64,000 nt of DNA from Dictyobacter vulcani (GTDB lineage: Bacteria; Chloroflexota; Ktedonobacteria; Ktedonobacterales; Ktedonobacteraceae), in assembly GCF_008974265.1 (NCBI RefSeq), contig NZ_BKZW01000001.1:3038001-3102000 (forward strand). The letters are read 5' to 3'. The position numbers and the translations under genes were made by a program. Of the stretch, positions 1 through 9,731 are shown piece by piece (position 1 is the first letter of the stretch; each line of letters starts with the position of its first letter). The notes below the pieces were generated by a model, which did not search any database, was not told the origin of the DNA, and saw only the letters and a list, made by a program, of their open reading frames with translations.

Positions 1-18
1 GAAAAAGCGGTGCATCAG

Positions 19-939
19 TTATGCTCGCTTTCGATAGGTGAGGGCAAGCCAGTCGTCGATTTTGGTCTCTTCAACCAGTTCCAGTCCGGCTGCCAGTAAT
101 GGGCCTTCGGCATCGGGACGGCGCGCCTCGATAATACCGCTAACCACCAGTAAGCCATGTGGGGCAACCACCTGAGCCAGTTGGGGAGCGATTGAGCCAA
201 TGATATGCGCGATAATATTGGCTAATACCAGATCGTATTGATTGGCTTTATTCGTCGCTTCGGCCTCGTCCAATACTCCCAGGACAACATTTATTTGTTC
301 CTGAAGATCATTCATCTCGGCATTGGCTTTTGAGCTTTCTACTGCGACGCTACTATTGTCGATGGCATCGATGTGTGTCGCGCCCAATTTTGCCGCTGCC
401 AGGGCCAGGATACCCGAGCCGGTTCCTACATCCAGGATGCGCATGCCGGGCTGTACCAGTTGCTCAACCCTTTCCAGACACATCCGGGTGGTTGGATGGA
501 CACCGGTACCAAAAGCCATACCAGGATCCAGCGTGAGGACGACTTCGTTTTCCTTTGGCGTATATTCGCGCCAGGAAGGGCGGATCACCAGTCGCTGTCC
601 GATGTGGGTAACATGATAATAGTCTTTCCAGGCATTGGCCCAGTCTTCTTCATCAACCACGCGGGAATGAAGCTCACCCACGAAATGAGCTCCCAGACTG
701 GTGAAATGCCAGAGTCCACGTGCGATCTCCTGTTTCTTTTCCTCTTCAGTTCCATCCATGGGAAGATAGGCATGCACCTGAACAGGCTTATTGACCAGAA
801 TGCGGTATTCCTGTCCATCGTCACTGAGCTCATAGGGTTCCTCAATAACGACGCCATCGCGGGAATAGCCGCTCAGTAATTCACTGACCGATTCGACCGC
901 TTCTGGATGTGTTTGTACGGTTAATTCCAACCACTGCAT
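19..939 (-). CDS. prmA: Ribosomal protein L11 methyltransferase
   Basis: SAM-dependent enzyme that methylates lysines and the N-terminus of ribosomal protein L11 in the cytoplasm. The 306-residue protein has the PrmA layout: an N-terminal substrate-recognition part (about 1-120), then GMAFGTGVHPTT (about 140-151), the SAM-binding loop LDVGTGSG (169-176) and the catalytic-region LANII (239-243). Length matches the family (about 290-315). Start is the ATG opening MQWLELTV, with an AAAGG-type ribosome site upstream. It is transcribed leftward and diverges from the SWIM gene; the stop lies 18 bases from the window edge, so any downstream partner is unseen. PrmA assignment is secure from motif order. 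Confidence 0.95.
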   Translation of the reverse strand: MQWLELTVQTHPEAVESVSELLSGYSRDGVVIEEPYELSDDGQEYRILVNKPVQVHAYLPMDGTEEEKKQEIARGLWHFTSLGAHFVGELHSRVVDEEDWANAWKDYYHVTHIGQRLVIRPSWREYTPKENEVVLTLDPGMAFGTGVHPTTRMCLERVEQLVQPGMRILDVGTGSGILALAAAKLGATHIDAIDNSSVAVESSKANAEMNDLQEQINVVLGVLDEAEATNKANQYDLVLANIIAHIIGSIAPQLAQVVAPHGLLVVSGIIEARRPDAEGPLLAAGLELVEETKIDDWLALTYRKRA

Positions 940-1129
940 AACAACAACTTTCTACCTTTCGCGTTGAGATGTCCGAGGCAGTCGCTTGCGCTTAGAATGA
1001 CTGCCTTCTGCGCCCTCTAGCATATCACAGGCTACTACTCAACTGTGTGAGCAATGCTAGTTGTGGATGAGTGGCATTCCAATTGCATATCAAGAACAAG
1101 TCAGTGAGGATATAACATTTTGAGGCAGA

Positions 1130-1159
1130 TTGACCTGAGCAGATACTTCGTGCTATCAT
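1130..1159 (+). promoter_or_regulatory. Possible sigma-70 promoter of the SWIM gene
   Basis: TTGACC at 1130-1135 and TATCAT at 1154-1159 are separated by 18 bases and lie about 40 bases before the predicted start at 1199. The match to consensus is moderate and is the only promoter-like pair I saw in the 260-base divergent spacer. Confidence 0.35.
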
Positions 1160-1198
1160 AGCCGAATATAGTTGGGTCAAAATAGGCTTTACGAGTAA

Positions 1199-3633
1199 TT
1201 GCCATTGATGGAAAATATAGTACCGGGTGTATTACAGCGTCTTCGCCCTGCCGATATTATTCGCATGGCAGGCTTAAACGCGGCTTCTTTAGGGCAGGAG
1301 TATAACCGTACCAGCACGATACGTTCTACTCAACGCCAGGGAACACTGCTGCGTGGTGTGGTAGAACTTCCTCAGGATATGGATCCTCTGGTGCTGGTCC
1401 TGGATGAAGAAGATGAGACGGCAAGCCCAGAACGTACGACCACGTTACGCTCATATACAACTGAAGTTGAGATGATGAACTTGACTTCATGGCGTAGTTC
1501 CTGTTCCTGTGATGAACAGGGAACATTGTTATGTGTCCATGGAGCGGCTCTGTTGTATCGTTGGTTAGCACAGCCCCTGGTTTTTGAGCCACTGGCAGAG
1601 ACACCCCCGGCTCCTGAAGTCCGATCTACTCGATTTCCAACGCCTACCAGAACTGTGCCCGCTCGGGAGCATATGAAAGCAGAAAAACTTCCCTCCTCTA
1701 CCAGTTCTGATCCATCTACCAATGCAGCGGTACGCTATAGTCCTGATCTTAGTACGATCCTTGCGCAGATCAGTTTGAGCGAATTGCGTGGGATTGCACG
1801 GGAATATGAGCTTACCACGAATGGACTGTCCAGAGCGCAATTAGCGGAGGCGGTGCTGGAGGCACTGCAACAGCCGGATGTTGTGCGCCGAGTTGCATCC
1901 ACATTGGAGAAAACGCAACGCCAATTGTTGGCCGCGCTGGCATTAGCTGGTGGGATGGTCAGTGATGATGACCTTCGAGGTTTGTTTGAGCGTTTCTCCC
2001 TGGGCAAACCTCCGCAACTCCAACGGACCCTGCTGGCTTTACAGGGAAAAGCATTGCTGTTCCGGGTTAATATATCTCGGGCCGATGCTGTGGCTCGTCC
2101 GGCCAGTAATAACAGTCTGTTAGATATTGGCTGGTTTGTGCCTGCGGAGATACATAGTGCGCTACGGGTTTATATTCCTGTCACCTCTTTTGATGTGACA
2201 CAACCAGATGAGCATTCTGCTCTGCCTGATGTGCAGGTGGCCAGACCATATCGGATACTGGCCGATCTATTGCTGGTTGCGCGTGCCCTGGAAAGTGTAA
2301 AGATTGAGCCAGCTGATCCCTGGTCACCGCTTCATCCACCTGATTTGCCTGCGCCTGTCGCAACGAATAGTAATCAGGCTGCAGAGCATGTAGGATTGGT
2401 GCCGGCTCCAGCTGACATGCCTTCGGCCGCTTTGTTGGAGACATTACAACAGACACTACCATTTACTCAATCCTTCCTGCGTTTTGCCGTACAGGTATTG
2501 CTGCTGACCGGCATCGTTCAGAAGCCGCAGCGCCAGGCTCTCTATATGCACGTCCTGCCTGATGCGGCACAGTTGTTGCTGGGTTCAAGCAACGCAGATG
2601 TCCTGCAGGATCTTTTTAAGCTCTGGCTGCAGTCACCATCAGTGGCGGAGTTATTTGCATTACCGTCTGAGGGTTTGCGTCTTTTATGCCGCATGACACC
2701 CTTGAAAATACCTGTTTTACGCCTCAGCGAATTAGCTGAAGAAAATACCGCGGCGCGCCACACCCTGGTGGCACTGCTGACACAGGCATGTGCGCACAAA
2801 TGGATGCAATTCGCCGCCTTTGCCCGCTTTGTCTCGCGTTTAAATCCCCTCTTTTTGCAGCGACGACAGCGGCTTTTTCCCGCACCCCATTGGTGGTTGG
2901 AAGCCGAAGCTGGCAAACCGCTGAAGCCTACCCTGCTGGGAGATTGGCAGCGGGCGGAATTACTGTACATCGAGCGCCTGATTCTGGGCCTCTGTACTGG
3001 TGGGGACTCTGTGACGTGGCCGTGTCCACTCAAGGACGCCTGTTAGCTTTCCGCATGACAGATATATCAGCCTGGTTGCTGCATGAAAGATTGTCCGAGG
3101 CTATTGAATATCCTGCTGGAAGCGAAGAGGCTGCGTTAGCGATGCTCAAGTTTCAAGATGATGGCCAGGTCTGGCTTGCCTGCACTCCTCACAATTGGTC
3201 CAACATCCAACTGTTTGAGCAGTTTGCTGAGTCAGTTGGCGTAAAGGATGGATACCTGTGCTACCGCTTTACTCCACAGATTTTGAGCCGTGCCATCAGC
3301 AAAGGTCACTCTGGTGAGCGTTTATTAGAAGTGTTGCGTGCCTATAGTATGCAACAGGATGCGAGTGCGCAATTATTAGCCGGGGTGGAACAATGGCTTG
3401 CCAGTTATGGGCATGTGCGGCTCTATACCGGGGTCACCATGTTGGAGACTGTGGATACCGCTGTCATGCGTGAATTATCAGCCACAACCTCACTGGATGA
3501 ACAGGTTATTCGCGCCTTACATCCTACCCTGCTTGTATTAAAGAAAGCTGCTAATGAGCGCTTAAGTGAAGAATTGAAGCGGCGCGAACATTCTCCGCTG
3601 ATACATGATGAGGAAGTTTATGGACCAGAATGA
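1199..3633 (+). pseudogene. SWIM zinc-finger / SAP-like protein, frameshifted
   Basis: I read this as one gene of about 810 codons broken by a single-base loss. The first frame runs 1199-3046 and the second continues to the stop at 3633. At about 2987-2995 the first frame reads LYIERLILG and the second continues PLYWWGLCDVAV, which restores a smooth protein if GGCCTC were GGCCCTC. Features seen: a SWIM-type C-x-C-x7-C-x-H motif (C102, C104, C112, H114) and a SAP-like helix pair at about 190-224 (SELRGIA...SRAQLAEAVLEAL). These imply DNA or nucleoprotein binding. Start is TTG 1199 or ATG 1208. The downstream gene overlaps its stop, so the two are probably translated together. Whether the break is real or a sequencing error cannot be told here. 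Confidence 0.7.
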
Positions 3634-6022
3634 TCTTGAGTTGCTACAGACGTTACCTTTGTACCATCTACAGGCGATGATCAAAGCTCGGCATATCACA
3701 GTGGCTCCTCATGTTTTCCATGGACATAGCTCCTCGACTGATCAGACTGCTACGGTTTCTACTCCTGTAGTGTTAGAAGTGGCTCGTTATCTATTTGATG
3801 CAAGTTCTATTGAAGAATTTTTAGATGAGTTAAGTGCGCTAGAAGTTGTCTTGCTGCAGGAACTCATCTCCTGTGGTGGACGAGCTAATAGCCGCGATCT
3901 GGCTCTGTATGCGCAAACGGCGGGCTTACTCGATGCAGAGAAGAAAGATGAGACTACTGGACCTGAAAGAGCGCCTGGAACGGGAGGTATAGCAATCCCT
4001 GTGGGTGCGAACTCTCTACAACCTCCTCTGTATCCGCAGGCCCATCCACATGGTTTATTTGAACAAGCCATTCGCCATCTGCTCTTATTGGGATTTGTCT
4101 GCTGGGGCAAGCAGACCCATTTTGTAGGCCGTGATTATACCAGTGGGATGCATGATGGCGTTTTGATCATGCCACAAACGATCATCAAGGTGGCCCAACG
4201 CAGATGGCGCAGCGCATCAAGTACTTCCTTGCCTGATCCCAGTGAGCCAGATGAACATCTGTATGCTTTCCAGCGCAGGCTGTATCTTTACTGGTCGTTT
4301 GTGCAGACTCATGGTCAACTGGCGCTGGTGAATAGTGGCTTATTAGCACGGACTGCCCTGCGACAGATCAGTGAGCATATGGGGATGGCTGCTGAGGGCG
4401 AGCCGTTGCGCTCAGAGAATGATCATCCACAGCTCTTCTTTCTGCGTTTGTTGCTGATGCAACTGGGATTGCTCGCGGTACGGCAGCAATATCTGATTGC
4501 TCGTCCGGCGGAAGAATTTTTTACCCTGACGGTTAGCGAGCGAACGCAGCGCTGTTATCAGGCTTACATGGAGACGCAGTTCTGGAATGAGCTGATCTAT
4601 TTGTCCGAAATCAATGTGCGACCTGTGCCTGATCCTTTGACTCCCGCCCATGAGGAAGTTGTACTGGCACGCCAGCAAGTCGTTGAGCGAATCCTGGCGG
4701 AAGAAACGGGATCATGGCACGATGTGTCTGCTTTTATTGCTCGTACCAAACTACATGTGCCCTATCTTTTGTTTCCTCGTCGTTATGGACCACGGGCCGA
4801 ACGTTACTCGCAGGGATGCAATCCTTATGGCTGGGATTTTCGTTTGCGCCGTGGCTGGCTGACGCATCGGGAGGGCTGGCACATGGTAGAGGGCGGTTTT
4901 ATTCGTGCTATGCTGGCTGGACCTCTTGCATGGATGGGGTTGGTTCAGGAGAGACAGCAGGAGGCGGCTTTTCAGTTTTCTTTTGCATCCGGGACACTGA
5001 TGCGTGGCCAATCCTTCCAGGAAACAGCTGTAGTGTCCAATCGTCTGGTAGTCCAGCCCAATTTTGAACTGGTTGTGCTGGCTCCTGTTTCTGAGGGCTT
5101 CCTGGTCAAATTAGATCGCTTCGCTGAACGTGTCAGCCTGGAACATATTGCGCAGTATCGACTCACTAAGGCCAGCGTGATACGCGCGATTCAGCGGGGA
5201 GCAAATGCAGTTCTGATTCTCCAGACCCTGAAAAGCGCGGTCGAAGGTGATATCCCACAAAATGTTCGTTATTCGCTGGAAGAATGGGAACGTCAGGCGC
5301 GACGGATTGAGATCTGGCCAGATGCGACTCTGATCGAAGTAGCAGATAGCTCCCTGCTGGATAGTTTTTTTGCTGATAGTCAGTTCCAGTTGCTGTTTCG
5401 GCGTCGCCTGACTCCGCACCTGGCGGAAGTTATTCCTGCTCAGTTAGATGCAGTCCAGCAATTGCTCTGGCAGCAGAATTACTTGCCCGCGTTAACTGTT
5501 GCTCCCGACTACGCCTCTATCTCTGATGCACCACTGCCGGTCCATGAGCCGCAGTGGAGATTGCGTCCAGAAGATGGGGTACTCGAACCTATCTATGCTG
5601 TACTCGATTTTTATGTACTGGCAGAAGCTATCCTGTTTTGTGAACAGGATCCAGTTAATGGCGGGCTGCGTGTGACTGCCCAATCGTTACAGAGGGCGCT
5701 CCAGGATGGTATCCTGCTGGAGCAGATTATTCGTTTCTTACAGCACTATTGCCAGGAAGGTATACCAGGTGCTTTTTTGATCAAATTGAAGTTGTGGGGA
5801 GGAGGCTATGAGCGCACGCCGCATATTTATGTAGAGCAAACCCCGTTATTGCGGCTCTCCGCCGATGTCCTGAAGGATCTCCAGTCCGATAGTGAATTGG
5901 CGGCATTATTAGGCTCCGAAATTATTGATGGTCAGCGCCTGGTACATGTAGCAACAGATAAATTGCCCCGAGTGCTGGCTGTCTTGCGGCAACGTGGTTT
6001 TTTGCCAGTTACAGGTGAATAG
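3620..6022 (+). CDS. Helicase-associated (Helicase_C_3/XPB-like) protein
   Basis: About 800 residues, cytoplasmic, with no Walker A motif visible, so probably not a helicase by itself. Around residues 475-625 it carries the pattern of the Helicase_C_3 family (XPB/Ssl2-like helicase-associated domain): SNRLVVQPNFELVVLAP, followed by FAERVSLEHIAQYRLTKASV. I prefer the ATG at 3620 (MDQNDLEL) because GAGGA at 3610-3614 is correctly spaced; an in-frame ATG at 3605 would start inside the previous gene too. The start overlaps the SWIM gene stop by 14 bases, which suggests translational coupling. The pairing of a SWIM protein with this domain points to a two-component DNA-handling complex, but the biochemical role is unknown. 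Confidence 0.75.
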   Translation: MDQNDLELLQTLPLYHLQAMIKARHITVAPHVFHGHSSSTDQTATVSTPVVLEVARYLFDASSIEEFLDELSALEVVLLQELISCGGRANSRDLALYAQTAGLLDAEKKDETTGPERAPGTGGIAIPVGANSLQPPLYPQAHPHGLFEQAIRHLLLLGFVCWGKQTHFVGRDYTSGMHDGVLIMPQTIIKVAQRRWRSASSTSLPDPSEPDEHLYAFQRRLYLYWSFVQTHGQLALVNSGLLARTALRQISEHMGMAAEGEPLRSENDHPQLFFLRLLLMQLGLLAVRQQYLIARPAEEFFTLTVSERTQRCYQAYMETQFWNELIYLSEINVRPVPDPLTPAHEEVVLARQQVVERILAEETGSWHDVSAFIARTKLHVPYLLFPRRYGPRAERYSQGCNPYGWDFRLRRGWLTHREGWHMVEGGFIRAMLAGPLAWMGLVQERQQEAAFQFSFASGTLMRGQSFQETAVVSNRLVVQPNFELVVLAPVSEGFLVKLDRFAERVSLEHIAQYRLTKASVIRAIQRGANAVLILQTLKSAVEGDIPQNVRYSLEEWERQARRIEIWPDATLIEVADSSLLDSFFADSQFQLLFRRRLTPHLAEVIPAQLDAVQQLLWQQNYLPALTVAPDYASISDAPLPVHEPQWRLRPEDGVLEPIYAVLDFYVLAEAILFCEQDPVNGGLRVTAQSLQRALQDGILLEQIIRFLQHYCQEGIPGAFLIKLKLWGGGYERTPHIYVEQTPLLRLSADVLKDLQSDSELAALLGSEIIDGQRLVHVATDKLPRVLAVLRQRGFLPVTGE

Positions 6023-6063
6023 TGGTCCAATTTTCAGGCGCAAAAAACTCAATAAGAAAACTG

Positions 6064-6092
6064 TTGACAAACAGTAGTGTGTATGATATCTT
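6064..6092 (+). promoter_or_regulatory. Sigma-70 promoter of the tRNA operon
   Basis: A perfect TTGACA (6064-6069) is followed 17 bases later by TATCTT (6087-6092), about 40 bases upstream of tRNA-Gly. This is the best -35 box in the window and fits a strongly expressed stable-RNA operon. Confidence 0.7.
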
Positions 6093-6132
6093 ATCCCTAC
6101 AAACGTGATGCAGTTCATTACGAAATGCATTT

Positions 6133-6204
6133 GCGGGAGTGGCTCAGTGGTAGAGCACTTCCTTGCCAAGGAAGATGTCGCGGGTTCGAATCCCGTCTCC
6201 CGCT
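6133..6204 (+). tRNA. tRNA-Gly(GCC)
   Basis: A 72-base cloverleaf: acceptor GCGGGAG pairs with CTCCCGC, the anticodon loop is TTGCCAA (anticodon GCC) and the T arm contains GGTTCGAATCC. The discriminator is T, usual for bacterial glycine tRNA. CCA is not encoded. It is followed 12 bases later by tRNA-Cys in what looks like a two-tRNA transcript. Confidence 0.95.
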
Positions 6205-6216
6205 CCCCCTTTTTCA

Positions 6217-6287
6217 GGCGACGTAGCCAAGTGGTAAGGCACGGCTCTGCAAAAGCTGCACCAGCGGTTCAAGTCCGCTCGTCGCCT
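6217..6287 (+). tRNA. tRNA-Cys(GCA)
   Basis: A 71-base cloverleaf: acceptor GGCGACG pairs with CGTCGCC, anticodon loop CTGCAAA gives anticodon GCA, T-arm GGTTCAAGTCC, discriminator T. CCA is encoded at 6288-6290, unlike the neighbouring tRNA-Gly. Confidence 0.95.
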
Positions 6288-6293
6288 CCAATC

Positions 6294-6329
6294 GAGACGT
6301 GGTAGATTATTACCACGTCTCTTTTTTTT
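6294..6329 (+). terminator. Intrinsic terminator of the tRNA operon
   Basis: An 11-bp perfect stem GAGACGTGGTA / TACCACGTCTC with a 6-base loop is followed by eight T. It ends the tRNA transcript 24 bases before recO, so recO probably needs its own promoter or read-through. Confidence 0.9.
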
Positions 6330-6352
6330 AGCAATCACCTGGAAAATGACCT

Positions 6353-7177
6353 ATGCGTGAACAACGTAGTTACCCCACCGAAGCGATTATTCTGAAGCAT
6401 ACCGATCTGGGTGAAGCCGATCGGGTCCTGACGCTGTTTACTCCCTATAAAGGAAAAATCCGTGCCCTGGCCAAGGGTTCGCGCCGGCCGGGCAGCAAAA
6501 AAGCCGGCCACCTTGAGTTGCTTTGTTATAGTCAGTTGCAGCTGGCGGTTGGTCGAAACTTCGATGTCGTCACCCAGGCCCAGGCGAAAGAAAACTATTT
6601 CCACTTGCGTACCGATCTCTGGTATATGACCTGTGGTTTCTACCTGGCCGAGATGGTGGATCGCTTTGTCGAGGATAATGCACAGCAACAGGATGTATAT
6701 AACTTATTGTTGACTACGCTACGTCTCTTAGATGTGGATGCAACCGAGCTTCAGCAGCAGCTGGCGAAAGGTGAGCCGGCCTCAATACATGATCATGATC
6801 GCTCGCGTCTCTTGCTGCGCTATTTCGAAATTTATCTACTTTCTTATATTGGTTATGAGCCAGTACTCAGGCAGTGCGCCCATTGCGGTGCTGAACTAAA
6901 ACCTGAAGAGAATGGTTTCGCACCGGCGCTGGGTGGGGCCCTCTGTCCCAATTGTTCCCATCTCTGGTCCCAGGCCCTTTCGATGAATGCCCTGAAAGTG
7001 CTACGCCTCTTGCAGCGGACCCCGTGGTCGAAGCTGCCACGTTTGCAGCTCGATATTCGTCTCCAGGCAGAAATTGAAGCCGCCATGCATAGCCTGATCC
7101 GTTTCCACCTGGAGCGTGATCTGAAGTCCTGGAGTTTTCTTGAAATGCTCAATGGCCAGCGTTCACCAACCGTATAA
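6353..7177 (+). CDS. recO: DNA repair protein RecO
   Basis: RecO loads RecA with RecR during gap repair (RecFOR pathway). The 274-residue protein has an N-terminal OB fold (EAIILKHTDLGEADRVLTLF; about 10-80) with the typical GKIRALAKGSRRPGS segment, a helical middle, and a C-terminal zinc site formed by C175, C178, C198 and C201. Length matches the family (about 240-270). The start ATG at 6353 follows a weak ribosome site. It follows the tRNA terminator closely and has no obvious downstream partner, as the next gene is convergent. Confidence 0.93.
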   Translation: MREQRSYPTEAIILKHTDLGEADRVLTLFTPYKGKIRALAKGSRRPGSKKAGHLELLCYSQLQLAVGRNFDVVTQAQAKENYFHLRTDLWYMTCGFYLAEMVDRFVEDNAQQQDVYNLLLTTLRLLDVDATELQQQLAKGEPASIHDHDRSRLLLRYFEIYLLSYIGYEPVLRQCAHCGAELKPEENGFAPALGGALCPNCSHLWSQALSMNALKVLRLLQRTPWSKLPRLQLDIRLQAEIEAAMHSLIRFHLERDLKSWSFLEMLNGQRSPTV

Positions 7178-7254
7178 GTAGATGTTTGCTTTCTATCCCG
7201 CGCCTGTAGCGCTCACCACACAATATACTGGTCATCACAAAATTGTTTATGACG

Positions 7255-7806
7255 CTAGCTGAGTACCTTATGGCTGTAGATAAGGGTACCTGTAGCATCG
7301 TAGAGTTCAGCTTGAATAGGCAGATCAACGCGTTGTGCGCTTATAAAGAGGACCATACCACTCTCTACCTGGTCTTCTACGGTAGTACCGTTTTTGGAGA
7401 TCAGACGGACGCGGACGATATGCCGATCATGATCGGCGACCAATCCACCGGCATAAAAATGGTCTGGCATACCGCCACCACCCAGATTAGCCCAGGCCTG
7501 TTCCATGATAGGACCTGGCGTACCACCCATGATTCCGTCTCCGGCCGCACCACGAAACTGCCAGAGTTCCTTTGCGTCCTGCTCAACGTAGCAGGTAAAG
7601 TATACCTCATGCCCCTGCTCATTTTCAAAGACGGCAATATAGGCTTTGCGCCCCGGTAAAGAGCGTTCTTTCACAAAGCGCAGGGTCTTGTTTTTTGTTT
7701 CTTGCTCACTCTCATTAAGGTTTCCGGCTGGAACCTTGTTGGTGCGTGGGAGCAGTAAACGGGTTAACCTGTTGATTATTTCCTGTTTGGGATCTTGATG
7801 TGCCAT
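7255..7806 (-). CDS. Conserved hypothetical protein
   Basis: About 183 residues, soluble, with no motif I recognise. The start ATG at 7806 (MAHQDPKQEI) is preferred because TGAGG lies about 7 bases upstream; an upstream in-frame ATG at 7845 lacks a site. The middle contains a Gly-rich stretch (GGTPGPIMEQAWANLGGGG) and the C-terminus is beta-rich (IQAELYDATGTLIYSHKV). It converges with recO. No function is assigned. Confidence 0.6.
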   Translation of the reverse strand: MAHQDPKQEIINRLTRLLLPRTNKVPAGNLNESEQETKNKTLRFVKERSLPGRKAYIAVFENEQGHEVYFTCYVEQDAKELWQFRGAAGDGIMGGTPGPIMEQAWANLGGGGMPDHFYAGGLVADHDRHIVRVRLISKNGTTVEDQVESGMVLFISAQRVDLPIQAELYDATGTLIYSHKVLS

Positions 7807-8070
7807 AAATAACCTCATCCTCGCTAGGCAATTTGGTTTTGGCAATCATATCATAGTCATCAATGAAAAATATAGACGTGGATTGGCAGGACTGGCTTTT
7901 TAATGCGGTCTGGCCAGACATAGACAATATTCCTATCATTCGCGTATCATGATAGTAGATGAGCCAACCAGTAGTATTCATTTTTAATGTGCGGGTCTTG
8001 TGCAGATTTTTTGGCAGATTTTTTGTCTATGAGACCTGCTATGCGAAATCAAAGGAAAGAAGTAAAGATC

Positions 8071-9375
8071 ATGGTCCATTTTTATGAATTGGCCAGTTTG
8101 GATAGAATGCAGCGTGCCCGTCTTCTTCGTCGTGCTGAAGTCGCAATTGACGATCTGCTCGACTATGTACGGCCAATTGTCCATGCAGTTCGCGATCGAG
8201 GTGATGCAGCGCTGCTCGAATATATGGAGCGCTTTGATCATGTGCAACTATCGGCGGATAAACTGCGGGTAACCCGTGCAGAGATTGATCATGCTCATGA
8301 TGTACTCGATAAAGATGTCCATCAGGCCATCAAGCACGCTATTCAAAATGTTCGTAGCTTCCATGAGCGTCAGATGCCACATGAGCAGTGGTTTACGCAG
8401 ATGGCTCCGGGCGTAATGGCGGGTGAGAAGATTACGCCGATTACCAGTGTTGGCCTGTATGTGCCGCGTGGAAAAGGCGCCTTTCCTTCTGTGATGTATA
8501 TGCTGGCTACGCCGGCTAGTATCGCGGGAGTCCCGCGCATTGTGGTCTGTACGCCTCCTGCACCCAATGGCGATGTAGATCCCGCTTCCCTGGTGGCTGC
8601 CGACCTGTGTGGTGTACATGAGATTTATCGTATTGGTGGCGCACAGGCGATTGCCGCCCTGGCCTATGGCACAGAGACCATTCAGCGCGTACACAAAGTT
8701 ACTGGTCCTGGTAATCCCTATGTTTCAGCTGCGAAGCGCCTGTTGTATGGCACCCTGGATGTAGGACTGCCTGCTGGTCCCAGTGAGTCGATCCTGCTGG
8801 CGGACGATAGTGCGGATCCAGAACTGGTGGCACGCGACCTGCTGGTTGAAGCCGAACATGGTCCAGACTCATCAAGCCTGCTGGTGACTGATAGTCGTGC
8901 CTTGATTGAGGCGGTCCAGAAATTGTTACCGGCCAAAATCGCGGCCCTGCCTGAACCCCGCCAGACTTTCTGCCGTACCGGCTTTGAGAGCGAGAAAGGG
9001 ACCGGCGGTTTGATTCTGACTACCGATATGACCGAGGCGATTGCTTTTACCAACGAATATGCACCTGAGCATCTGGAGGTACATGTGCGTGAGCCCTTTG
9101 CGCTCCTGCCTGAACTGAAAAACGCGGGCGAGATCCTGCTAGGCTCGCATACGCCGACGCCATTGGGCAACTATAGCCTGGGTACAAATGCAATCCTGCC
9201 AACCGGTGGCTTTGCCCATACCTTTTCCTGTACCTCCGTCTTTGATTTTCTGAAGCGTACAGGACTGGGATATGTTACGCGTGAAGGTTATGCTCAATTG
9301 AGTGAAACCACCCGTACGCTGGCCGAGTTTGAAGGCTTTCCTTCTCATGCTCAGGCCGTCACCAATCGTCCGTAG
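8071..9375 (+). CDS. hisD: Histidinol dehydrogenase
   Basis: Catalyses the last two oxidations of histidine biosynthesis, histidinol to histidine, with NAD and zinc. Family hallmarks are seen in order: GLYVPRGKGAFPSVMYMLATPA (read as two adjacent blocks), the signature GPGNPYVSAAKRLLYG, ADLLVEAEHGPDSSS-type zinc/substrate region, EYAPEHLEV and GSHTPTPLGNYSLGTNAILPT with the catalytic-region histidine. From the ATG at 8071 (MVHFYELA) the protein has 434 residues, the usual length; in-frame ATGs at 7987 and 8041 would add a poor N-terminus. It stands alone, without other his genes nearby. A perfect palindrome begins at its stop codon. Confidence 0.95.
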   Translation: MVHFYELASLDRMQRARLLRRAEVAIDDLLDYVRPIVHAVRDRGDAALLEYMERFDHVQLSADKLRVTRAEIDHAHDVLDKDVHQAIKHAIQNVRSFHERQMPHEQWFTQMAPGVMAGEKITPITSVGLYVPRGKGAFPSVMYMLATPASIAGVPRIVVCTPPAPNGDVDPASLVAADLCGVHEIYRIGGAQAIAALAYGTETIQRVHKVTGPGNPYVSAAKRLLYGTLDVGLPAGPSESILLADDSADPELVARDLLVEAEHGPDSSSLLVTDSRALIEAVQKLLPAKIAALPEPRQTFCRTGFESEKGTGGLILTTDMTEAIAFTNEYAPEHLEVHVREPFALLPELKNAGEILLGSHTPTPLGNYSLGTNAILPTGGFAHTFSCTSVFDFLKRTGLGYVTREGYAQLSETTRTLAEFEGFPSHAQAVTNRP

Positions 9376-9442
9376 TAGTGGCCGCGCTGGTCGCTGCTTG
9401 CTCGGACGCGAACGGGTCCGCAGCGACCAGCGCGGCCACTAC
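9375..9442. repeat. Palindromic repeat, GCGCTGGTCGC family, copy A
   Basis: A perfect 23-bp inverted repeat (9375-9397 with 9420-9442) around a 22-base loop, starting at the last base of hisD. The arm contains GCGCTGGTCGCTGC, also present in the 30.5-31.05 kb spacer. It could work as a transcription terminator for hisD, but there is no clear T tail, and a REP or MITE-like repeat is the better description. Confidence 0.75.
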
Positions 9443-9602
9443 GATGGTGTATGGTGTAAAAATATCCAGCACATTCGTTTAACAAGTAATGAAAAAGCTA
9501 TTATGTCGATCACACCCCATGGATAAAAATAGCAAGGATGGCACATGTGATTGTGGTGCTTTAGGACTCTGGATTTAATACTGCTCACAATAAGGAAAGA
9601 TG

Positions 9603-9611
9603 TGTTATAAT
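9603..9611 (+). promoter_or_regulatory. Extended -10 promoter of the kinase gene
   Basis: TGTTATAAT (9603-9611) is an extended -10 with a perfect TATAAT. No good -35 is present at 17 bases. Transcription would start near 9618, giving a leader of about 115 bases before the kinase ATG at 9732. Confidence 0.55.
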
Positions 9612-9731
9612 GCCCCCTATAAAAGTTTAAATCTGCGGTATGGAGAGTATATATTTTTTGAGCTCCATGATTAGCCAGTTTTTTATTGTGTTGATGAGGA
9701 AATTCAAATAGTTTTTGCGGTGTAAAAAAGT

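Noticed and set aside
373..879. 168-codon frame opposite prmA
   Set aside because: Shadow of a secure gene; no ribosome site or recognisable protein.
7196..7216. GCGCCTGTAGCGCTCA near recO, similar to hairpin 1 of the variable-stem element
   Set aside because: Only about 15 bases match and no long stem follows, so it is too short to call a third copy.
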